DNA of 64,000 nt from Beroe forskalii. Its lineage: Eukaryota; Ctenophora; Nuda; Beroida; Beroidae. The DNA is taken from assembly GCA_011033025.1 (NCBI GenBank), contig WFMF01000465.1:1-64000 (forward strand). The letters are read 5' to 3'. Shown one piece after another: positions 46,201 through 58,200 of the stretch. The notes under the pieces are model-generated. The model was not told the origin of the DNA. It searched no databases and saw only the letters and a program-made list of their open reading frames with translations. The number at the start of each line of letters is the position of its first letter. Within the stretch, counting starts at the first letter, position 1. The position numbers and the translations under genes are program-made.

Positions 46201-49200
46201 CAGAGCCATGTGGAGGCGGTGTCCAAACAAAGAGTCGGGAATGCATCTTCAACAAATTAGATGACCCATGTCTGCCAGGAGATGTAAAGAATTCTGACGG
46301 AGTCGTGATAGAGACCGGTGTCTCTTCCACCCTGACCCAGGAGTGCAACACGCAGGATTGCCAATGTGTCGGGGATGATTGCCCAGAGGACGGGTATTGG
46401 GGCGAGTGGAGCGCCTGGAGCGAGTGTTCCACCACCTGTGGAGTAGGGGCAATCACCAGGAACAGGGCCTGTGTTCCTCCACAGAACGATGGGGTGGATC
46501 TGTGTGCGGAAGGAGATGCTGCTCAGGCGGCCTCTTGTGTCAGGGAGAAGTGCCCTGAAATCATTGTATACTCAGAGGCTCAATACTTAGGAAATTCTCT
46601 GAGTATCTTTGATTCAGTTCCTAGCCTAATGGAATATTCTTCAATTTGGAATAACAACATCGAGAGTCTCAAGGTGGCAAACGGAAATTGGTATTTGTAT
46701 CAAAATGATGATTACATAGGCACTCGATACGTTTTTGATGGCGCTTCTTCAAACTTTGCGTTTGACCTTGGGTTTCGGGCCAACACATTCTCATCATTGA
46801 AGCTTAATAATGGTGGCAGTAGCTGTAGCTTTGATTCCTGTATCAGGTACCGATTCAGAACACCAAGTTCAAGTGACCGCAGCCCTCCAAATATGGTGCT
46901 AAAGGTTGGCAATGTGGAAGGCGGCTTCAACTACTTGGCCATGGTAGAAAATCCAAAATCTTCCGGCGATAGCCCCGTTGGTAGCGACGGAAGAACAGCA
47001 CAGTACGTAAATGGTGACGAGATCACCTCTCTACCGTATGATGATATCAAATTCATTGTACCACAGGTAGGCTACAAATGGGCACTTTCAGAGTCCAACT
47101 GGCCAGTCAGTCGCGAGCAGGGCGGCATAAGGGGGATGGGTCCTGATCGTTACTATGCGTATCCCGTAGTATGTCACACTGAACATGGAGATATACCCGG
47201 AAGTGCACATCAGGTCAAAAGTAGGGGGGCTGCCTACACATATGAGGGAGAAGTGCACACCACCACTGACTACAGCTATGTTGTAATTGTTCCAACATCG
47301 GAGTGCAGTAGTGATGATGAAATTGCAGACGACACCTGCATACGGGATAACTTCTTCTACTATCCCAGTTTGGGACAGGCTCCACCAGACCCCATGTTCA
47401 AGGTTGGAACAGTGGCTGAAGATCACCAGCATCTCGTCATGATCGGCTTACCAAACGGAAATATCTGTCCTGGCAAAGGAAGTACTGAAAAGGCCGTGCT
47501 TTCTCAGGAGAGCGGTGACCTTGAAACTACAGACTACAGGTTCCTGATTGCCCACAAGGGATACAAAGTGGAGCTCTGGGGAGGCAGTGATCCACCAACA
47601 GTTGCAGAGGGAGCTATCAAGGGCAATGACCTGGATGGAGAGGAGAGATGGGGTGCAGTCTGTCATACTGAAGCCGGGGACGTTCCTGGGAAGGCAAGTG
47701 CTGAGGGAGCCTGGTGTAGTGTAAACGGGGCTGAAACACCAACCACTGACTTCTCTTATGTTGTGGTAGTGTCAAATAGCTACAAGGAAAATGGAGAGTC
47801 TTACAACGGATTAGTGAGCACAACTAGCAGTGGAGAAACATGCCAAAACTGGAGAGAAATTGAAAACTTCAGCAGTGTTGGCAATCACAACTACTGCCGG
47901 AATCCCAACGGGGATGTCATGCCTTGGTGCGTCACAGCTGACGGAAACACAGAATACTGCGATATACCAACCTTTGGAAGTATCCGGTACTTCACCGAGC
48001 CGAACATTGGCCAGAAAGCACCTGATGGTCTCTTTACAATAGGAACATTCAGAATCGGCTCGGCCTGTTTCGCCACAGCGATGGTGAATGTAGATGGCGT
48101 GAAGCTTCCTGCAACAGTCAACATCAATACTGCAACGAAAGTTGCATACTATACTCATGAAGACGTGGCATATGAGACGTATGACTTTGATTACATGGTC
48201 ACCAACACTGGCTACATTGTTGATATCTGGCTTGGAAACACACCACCAACAGAAGCAGAGGGGGCAATCATTGCAACTGATCTCACTGGGAGACCAAGTA
48301 TGGGCTGCAGTCTGTCACACAGAAGCAGGTTAGTGCTTTGGAGTAGATTATAAATCGAGTCTCAATCTATGATAAGAGTCAGGACAGATTGGTGAGCTCA
48401 CATTGAAAAATCGAACAAACAGAATTCGTGAAGTTATACGTAATTCCTTAATTCCATTTGAATCTAGTATGAGAAATTTCGGGACTTTGAAGTTACGGCT
48501 GTTTTATGGCTTTCGATCATTGAAGGATCGGAACTCAGCAGCTATGAAACAGGGGTAATACAAAATTCCTAAGATTTAAGAAATTATGTTGACTACAGTA
48601 CGGAAAGTGGGAAGTGATAGCAGCCAAAACGCCAACATACCCTGTTTCCAGAGATGACCATTGCCAAGCAAATAAATTATGCAACATAACTAATTAACTA
48701 AAGCATAGGCAATTAATAGCCACAATATTGATCAAAGGTGGTATTGAATGCTTGAATTAGGATCATTGACCACATTGTTTAATATATTAACAGCATGTTT
48801 CTCCAGGTGACATTCCGGGAAAAGCCACCATAGACACTGCCTGGTGTCTCGGTAACCAGAACGGGAACCTCAGAACACTTACAGTGCTGACCACTGACGA
48901 TTTCTCCTACGTTGTGGTAGTACCCAGGAATGGAGAAGATGAGGATGAAGATGAGGATGATGAATGAGGATGAAGATGCGAATGAAGAATGAGGATGAAG
49001 AATGAGGATGAAGATTAAGATGAGAATGAATAATGATTTTGAGATGGAGCAAGAGACTGATTAGATAGACTATAATTTAGTATTTACATGCATGTATTAA
49101 AGCTGTGTGAACTAAATATCATATCAGGGGCAGTATGGATGCTGATTTGGATTTTGAAATTTTGACAGAAATAGAAATAGAAATAAACATACAATGCCAA

Positions 49201-52200
49201 ATCGCACTTCTGCAATGTCAGACATATACTCATAAAAACCATATAGGATATAATAATTTAATGAAGAAATAGTTAAATGTTAGAACCAAAGATACAAAGA
49301 TAGTAAAAAAAGGTAATAACTAAGGACAATTAATCAACACAATAATTTAAGATAATAAATTAACATAATTATGCATGAGAAATTAAATAAAATAGTCCCA
49401 AAAATAGAAAAATCTGCCAAATGGTACATTCTAAAATTGTATGCTTCAATTTCCTTGCCAAATAATGAGGAGCTGGTCCGATCCTGGTGCTATGACAGTG
49501 ATTAGTGTGTAATTGGTGTTAGAATTGAATTATCGGTGTTAATTATTGATCTTCAGTGAGTTCTATTATATGTTTGACATTCAAAGAATGTATCATTTCT
49601 CTAACTTGATTTTGTCTGGTGATTGGGTTTTCAAGGTCTGAAAATTTAAAATGGCCACAGCGACGCCAGGTAACACATGACTTTATTTTCGCCAATTTTT
49701 TTACTAACTGTAAAGACTAATAATGAGTAAAGTTACGTAAAATAGTAAAATTTCCGTGCGGAAGCGTGATAATTTCTGCATAATTTCAAAATTCGATTTT
49801 TTCAGCAGAAGAACACATGGTGATCACGTGATGAGTTTCATAACTTTTCAACAAATTGAAAATAACATATGTTGGGGTGTGGCAAAACTAAAAGTTACTT
49901 GAAAGTAAAAACTGAAAGAAAAATTATTTTCTCTTTGTGATCAGGACACAAAGAGAATTGCATTTCATCATTTCCTTTGTTCAATTTATTATAAGTATTT
50001 TGTCGAGAATTACTTATAATTTGAAGCTAAACAAAGGACATGAGAACTTATTTACTAATTAAAAATCTTTTATTCCTTTGGAGGACGGAAGTTGGAACGT
50101 AAAGAAAAAAGTCCATTTAAATCATTGAGGATTAGATTTGCTAAAGTGATCACTTTAGCAAAGGGGCTTTTGTTCTTTACGTTCCAACTTCCAAAGGAAT
50201 AAAAGATTTCTAAAGTTGTTAGTCCACGATGGTTTAAATTCCAAAATAACCCTTTTGTGCTTTCTTCGGCATAACTAAAAAGTAAATGAGACTCTTTGTG
50301 ACAAAGGATATCTTTGTATTTGTTTTATATAAAGAGATAAAGCATATTTGATAACAGAACAACGGACAACAAGAATTGACCGGCAGGTGCAATTCTTGTA
50401 GATTGTTAAAAACCTCTCATTCTGAAACTCTACCAGTTTTATAATTCACAAATTCCGCGTACACGCAGAGTAAAACAATCGCGTGCGGAGAGCAATCCGC
50501 GCAATAAGTACTAGACACGTGATATGACGTCACGAAACAGAAAAAGCCCGCGCAGACAAGGAAGGCATTGTCTAATTTCGAAATACTCAGTAGATTCGTG
50601 ATCAGCTCATCGAGATCTACCAGAAAACAATTGTGCTCAAAACATTGAAAAAGGGCGTACATGGGATATGGAAGGTTATACAGATGTTTCTGTCCTATTG
50701 TTATCACTATTTCTCACAACATAATCTATTTCAAATGACAAGGAATGATATCAAATAATCGTGATAATTCCAAAACAGCTAATTAATTAAATTCCCCTTT
50801 CATCAGATGAACGACCTATCGACCCTCTCCCCAACTACATGCGCCACTGCCGGTGTCTTTGTCCTTGGACACGACCCAACGCTTTGGGAGAAAGTACTGG
50901 ACACCGAACTGGCTAAACACGAGAGTGAGACTCTCCTGGCCACTGCTAAAGATGTCCTGGGTCAAATGAAGGAGTTCGTTGCCGCTCATAAGATCGAGTT
51001 TGTAGTTCAGATCACAATGGAGAGCGTGGTTAAGACCTTCGCTGCGTTAGTACAGAGCGTGTTACAGCACCATTCGCTGGAGACTGCTCAGATCAGCTCG
51101 CTGGTGCTCTATGCTGCTGCCTGGGCCTATGGGGGTGTCTTGCAGGACGATTCCAGGGTCAAGTTCAATGAGTTTGTGTTGTCGAAGTGGCCCTTCCCTC
51201 AAGGTCGCAATACTTCCACCGTGAGTTCTAATTTTCTTACATTTTGTCAATATTAAATATTTTTGCGGCGGAACAACCACAAATTTCGTGAAATTTGATG
51301 TTTTACAGTTTTAGCGTTAGGTCTTACTTAGAACTTACATGTCGATATTTTCTACACTTTGACAACTTCTTCATTTCCATCCATATTGCTCTTTTACAGA
51401 TCTGGGATGTAATCCTGGCTGAGAACTGTCACTTGATGCCAGAGAACCCCTCCTCTCCCAACTCAGGACTTTCTAACGAGGCTAGCACGGGAATACCGTT
51501 CCTACACACCCACTCGATGAAGGTACTGTTTCAGTGAGAGACGCTCCTTGTTGCAATCAATTGTTTGAAAAATCAGTGCATCATTGGAACAATCAATAGC
51601 CGACCGAACCATTGATTTATCATCTAATCCGATTCTAGATGTGTTTCCTCTCCCTCACAGCGTCAAATCGCAGTAATGAACTAGTGCACCAACGCACAGC
51701 GCCCTGTCCTCTAAGGGTTCTTATTTACCACTAATCCCACTCCCTATCCCTCTTCCACTCCTTTATCCCTCTAATTCCCTAATCCTTCTAACTCCCTAAT
51801 CTCACTTATTCCTTAGTTCCTTAATCTCACTTATTCCCTAATCTCACTAATTCCCTAACTCAAGCTCCCCATTGCAGCGTCAGATCGCAGTAATGAACCA
51901 GTGCACCAACGCACAGCGCCCTGTCCTGTTACTTGGTGAGCTGGGGGTGGGTAAGACGCTCCTGCTCAGAGAGAAACTGAGGAACACTCAGGCCCTGGAG
52001 GGACTCCAAGTTACTCTCAACTGCGACAAGTACGTGGGAAGTTGGGGGAATTTCGCAGTTAATTTAAGGGCGATTCATTGTGAGTGAAGGAGTCTGAAAA
52101 TAAAACTCTCACTAATATAATCTTGCGTATTCGCCGTGGTTCAAGATTATATCTGGCTATTTTGACATGATTTAGGATCTGAAACTCCCTGTCAAATTCC

Positions 52201-55200
52201 TCCTAAATTCACTCCCAACCCCCCTGTCTCTTCTCTTTACTCCTCTTTCTCCCAGCTTCACAGACGGGTACGTGCTGAGTGACAGACTACACGAACATAC
52301 GGAATGGAAGGCAGCCAACTACTACGATCCTAAGAGCTCAAAGTACCTCATCTGCTTCATTGACAACATCAACATGGCCAAGGTATGGAATTGTTCGTAT
52401 AACTGCGTAGTGCGTACGAGCCAGGATAGTGCAGTGCTCTGTGCTTGGACTTGATTATGTGCCTAGTGCCCACTCCATGAAAACATGGATATCATGACAA
52501 ATAGATTACAGTACTCTAATTCTTTACAGCCAGCCACTCATCACTTATTTACCCTCTCATCATCCTAGGTTGAGCCTGAAGGTCAGATGACGCTATCCGA
52601 GACAATCCGACAACACATCGACCACACCTTCATCTTCAACAAGTCCCAAATGTCTCTTAACCATCTGAGAAACACTGTGTACAATGTGACTTGTGGGCTC
52701 AATCACAAGCTGTCCAGCAGATTCATAAGACACTTTGCAACGTTCGCTCTGCATTACCCCAAGTAAGTAGTGCTGCATTAATCATTGCCATTTATCAGAC
52801 AGATAGAAAATCCATAAGTCCAGCCTCCCTTCAACTTCTTTGTATTCCAAACTTCTATAATAAGTGCACATTATTCACAAAGTTTGCTGATAAAAGTCAG
52901 TTCTTTTAGTACTTAGAAAAGTCAAAACTTTGACAATTGAACAGCTTTACAAACACTCTCCCTCAGTAAATCCACGCTACAATCCATCTTCTCTGCCGTC
53001 TCCAAGACCAAACTCTCCTCTTGCACCATCAATCCGAGCAAGTTATCCGAGATGTCAGAGGACAGGTTATCTCAGGAGGAAATCACCCCGGAACTGGTCG
53101 ATAACATCATCAGGATCACCATAGATATCCAGGATAGGTGCGTGAAATGCGGTAAAAACTGTGGTGAAAAAACTGCTTGGTTCGAGATGAACATCTAGGA
53201 TTATTAGTTAGAACTTTGAGATAATTAATTTGAAATCGAACCATCTTTTTGGTGGATAATGAACTCAATGCATGTTTTCGAACTCAATGACCAAACTAAA
53301 ACCTTTCCCAGGCTGAGAACGATGTACCTTCCCACCAAAGAGCGATGTCACTATCTCTTCACCTTCCGAACCATCGCCAACATCTTCAGAAACCTCCTCG
53401 TCTCCCTCAAACCTAAGGTTCGATTGGAGTAAAAAGCATTCTTTTTCGAGATGTAATTTGACAAAATATGGTGAACTTCAGTCTGTTCTTTAATAAGAGT
53501 TTTAGTGGGATTAAATCCGAAAGTTGTTTGTTTGTTTGTTTGTAAGTTTGAATATCATTCGTGATTTCCTATAATTTCATTAACTCCATGATTTGCTTCA
53601 TGATTCAAAGTTTTAACCTTCAATAACTTCGACAACCATCCCAGGACAACACCGCCAAAGACCTGTTGCTCCTTTGGACCCACGAGATGACAGCTGGTTA
53701 CAGCTACCGGATGATAAACACTGTGGACAAAGAGAGGTTCCAGCAAACCTTCGCCATGTCCGCCAAGAAACACTTCGGAAAGGACGACTATGTGAGTAGG
53801 AGATGTTAGCATTTTACTATCACACAGAGTTGTCACAGTTGTCAGGATCTACAAAAATTGTTGTTGTGCAACATATTCTTCAATCTCTATTTCTCGATGC
53901 TTTCTATCTCAAAATTTGCGCGTCATGTTTTTTAGAGGTTTTATACAATTTGTCTGAGAAAGTAAAATAATAACATGCTTCCTTCCAGGTATCACTCTGT
54001 ATAAACCAAGATCAGCCACTATTCAGCAGCCTTGTCAGCAGTGACTCCTACCAAACTTACGAAGGTTCAACTTACACATGATTCTTCTCAAACGTTTCTT
54101 GGATATATTTCATCAGCCCTTGACGAAACATCGAACTTATCCCTTTTGACTCGTTGCTTTACATTTCCTTTATCCCATATCTTCTTTGCTCGACCTTACT
54201 CCATACATTTCAATCATTACTTCCCCATTCACCCCCACTCCCAATGCTCCCCTCCATTCTCCAATCCACTCCCAATGTTCTCTGCTCCCCTCCACTCCCA
54301 ATGTTCAATTCCACTCCCAATGTTCTCTGCTCCCCTCCACTCCCAATGTTCAATTCCACTCCCAATGTTCTCTGCTCCCCTCCACTCCCAATGTTCAATT
54401 CCAGTCCCAATGTTCTCTGCTCCCCTCCACTCCCAATGTTCAATTCCACTCCCAATGTTCTCTGCTCCCCTCCACTCCCAATGTTCAATTCCACTCCCAA
54501 TGTTCTCTGCTCCCCTCCACTCCCAATGCTCCCCTCCACTCCCAATGTTCTCTGCTCCCCTCCACTCCCAATGCTCCACTCTACTCCCAATGCTCCCCTC
54601 CACTCCCAATGCTCCACTTAACCCCCAATACTCAACTCCCAATGCTCCCCTCCATTCACCCCCTCTCCCAATGTTCTCTGCTCCCCTTCACTCCCAATGT
54701 TTTCAGGGAGTGATGGCACGCTGAGAGAGTACCGTGCCATGCCAGACCCCTCTGGGGTCATAGACAGGATGCAACACAACATCTCAGAGTTCAACAAGCA
54801 GATGGGGAACCTTGACATTCACCTCTACGATGTGAGTTTATAGTTTGGAAAGAGTTTTTGATGTTTCTCTCGTCTAAACACGAAATTTGCAGCGTTTCCA
54901 GCAAAATAATTCTTCTCTTATATTCTGAATTTAATTTTGAAAATCAGTAACTCAAGAACAATTGAACAAGTACCTCCAAGTATTGATAATCATCTCTCAT
55001 CTGCAGTGCACGATATCCCTGCTGTCACGTGTTGTGCACGTGCTTAATAATCCCCACGACATTGGTCACGTGCTACTTGTGGCTGACGGGTGCTGTGATA
55101 TTGCTAACAAGATAGCTTGTCTTACTGCCAGCATACTCGGTGAGCAGGATATTTAGATACTCCTCGTTTCGTTTGTTTTACTGCTGAAACGCCAATTATG

Positions 55201-58200
55201 AAACACTTTGTCACAAATGTGCCAAAGAAATCTCCCATTAAAGCATTTAGACGATCAACTCTTCCCAATTTCGCTCGGTCAGTTGCTCACCACTAACTCC
55301 TTGAACTCACTCTTTCAGGAGCTACAGTGGTGTCCCCGACCTACTCCCCAGAGAACCCATCCAACTACCTTCTGGCTGACTTCTGCGCAGACTTCACTAG
55401 TGCCATAGTCGAGGCTGGAGTCAAGGTAGATTTTCAAATACTAATGGATTGCATGGATCAGGACTTAGACAAATTTTAGTTAATAATATTCTCGAAGCCA
55501 AAAACAGTAAAAGCAGGATCCTTGACACTCATTTGATAAACACTTCCCAATAAAACTCTCCGAAAAAACACTTTAAACTTAACACTTGCAGGGTAAGAAG
55601 ATAGTGTTCCTGCTGCAAGAGCACGAGGCGACTGACCCAGCATTCCTCGTGCATGTCTCAGAGTACGTGTCTTCCTGCTCTGTGGCAGGCCTCTTCTCTG
55701 CTGAGGAGCAGATTAACATCGGTAACTCCCTCCGATCCGACCTCACTCAGGCAGGCATCAGCTTCAACCACGACATCGCTTTCCAGTTCTTCCTCAAGTT
55801 AGTTGTTCAAACTCTTAAACCCAATAAATAAGAACTGTTCAAACCCACATTCTCTTTTGGATATCCTTAGTTTGAAATTCTCCAAAGTTTTAAACTGTTT
55901 TTCTTTCAAGGCCATATTCTTACTCCCCTCAGGAATGTGCAAGACAACCTGCGTGTTGTCATGACAACCTCCACCTCCAATCCCCAACTCTGGGAGTGGT
56001 CTACGAGGTACCCCTCCATGCTGAACTGTATTAACGTGATGTGGCTACCTCACTGGGATAACAACCAACTCATACACGTCTCAAAGTACCATCTCCAAGG
56101 TAAAGTGGAAGGATCTAACAATTATTATGGGGAAATGTTGAGAAATTGTTTTTGTGTCCTGAAATGATAAGTTCGTTTCAAGATCCTTTGAAATGGTCCT
56201 AATTGTGGCAGTTTCAGCTCATTTTACCCAGAAATACTCCTATATTTGTCCACCTTTGTAACACTTAACATTTCAGGTATCGGTGATATGCCTCCAAAAG
56301 ATATTGACAATCTCGGACACCTCCTCACCAACATCCACAGGACATCTGCCGCTGACGGGCGATTCCATAACTCAGACTTTGAGAACTTTGTCAAGAAGTT
56401 AGTATGAAACAATAATATACATATTCTTTAATCTGTAACTTCTTTCCACAGCCTGCATGATAGTCATGATTCAACGAGTAGTCCAAGTTTTTACATGTTT
56501 ATTTTATTTTTACTTTCTATAGTTCTATAGAAACCCATTTGATAAAATTCGTAACTTTGAACTTCTGAGAGCTCACGATCTTCATCCCCCTACAGGTTCG
56601 TTGACATCTACACTGCACAGTTTGTAGTGATCAAGGAGAAAAGAGAACACCTGGAGAAGAGTTTGTCTTGCATTAGGAAAGTTTCCTCTCATGCTGGTAC
56701 GTGATATATGAATTCTTTCAAGTGTTACTGAGTTATCTTTCAACAATTCAACCTTTCACCAAAATTGGAAATATTCCAATATTTTCTCTAAATCTCCATT
56801 TCCAGTTTCCTAAAAATTTCCAGGTTCCTTCAAAACCATCAATTCCTATAAATTGGTGTTGATTCTTCTCAGCCAGTATTTATTAAAAACCTATCCGAAC
56901 CTATCACAATCTCCCTTTCTCCCAGATGTTCTAGAAGCTAGATTAGCCCGTGAAGCTACGGTCCTGACAGAGAAGGATGAGGGAGTTAACAATATCCTGA
57001 TGCAGTTTGGAAGGGACACTGCCATCATTGAGGCTCACAAGTTCATGATGAACCAGCAGCAGTACAAAGTGGCTCAGATCCAACAGGTGCGAAAGAAAGA
57101 ATCCATAATGAATGCAACTTTTCATACATTTTGGAATTCAGTCCGAGCAAATATTTCATTAATTCATTCCTTCACGCCAGGAATTTTCCTGATGAAGCTC
57201 TCTTATCCTCATTTACTACATACCTCCCCTCAGGCACTCCCACAACTAGAAATACAACGCAAGCGGTTTGAAGCGGACTCTAAGAACATCAAGATGACCA
57301 TCAAAGATACTCTCAACCAGCTAACCAGTAACAGTCTGACCGAGCTGAGATCAATCAACAAGCCGGATTCAAATATTGAGGATATCATTGTAGCTGTTAT
57401 AATGCTATGTAAGTGTAGCAAAAATTTCCAATCTGCTATATATAGCGTAAATCAGGTGCTTGTGCCAAAAGTTCAAACCCTTCTGGGTATTAGGTGAATT
57501 TTTAGGCAATCCCTATACTTCTAAATCATATCATTTCGTTAAATTGCCTCTCCAACTAAATTAAACTTCTCACTTAACCCCACTTCCTCCCTCTCAGTAA
57601 AATCGCCCATGGCTGACTTGACTTGGAACAAGGGAGGTAAGCGCCTGCTAGCCGGGATAGACCGTCTGATAGAACTCCTGCACCTCTTCGATGAGACTCC
57701 CCTGCCGGATAAGGCTCTGGAAAGTGTTACCCAACTCCTGGGAAGTCAAGCATTCTCTGCAGAGTTCCAGGAGAAGGATCATGCCATTAGTTGCGTGCCC
57801 ATACTCAGCCTCTGGGTCGTGGGGGTCGTCAAGTGAGTTGCTCTGTTTCTCTTGAATCTTTCACTTTTCTTCATAACCATCTGACAATTATCAGGGTTTG
57901 AAATAAGGCTCAAACATTTTTGAATCGATTCATCAGGATGACACTGTTTATCTAAACTCGACATACTTTTCTCCGATATGCTGACAAATCTCTGTTTGCA
58001 GGTATCATGTTCAGTTGCTGAACAAGGTTCAGCCGGCCATTTTGAGGGTTGAAAAAGCCACACAAGCACTTGATATTGCTAAGCAGAAACTCACTGTAAT
58101 GGAATCGAAGATCAGTGTAAGTTCCAAGACCATCCCACTTTAATTGTCGGTACTGAAGTCATTCTATTGTCTTTGTTTTCAAAATTACCGACAGTTTTCT

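Noticed and set aside
54154-54724. Several open frames of 135-230 codons on both strands
   Set aside because: They are translations of the intronic pyrimidine-rich array. The true exon starts at 54707 in a different context.
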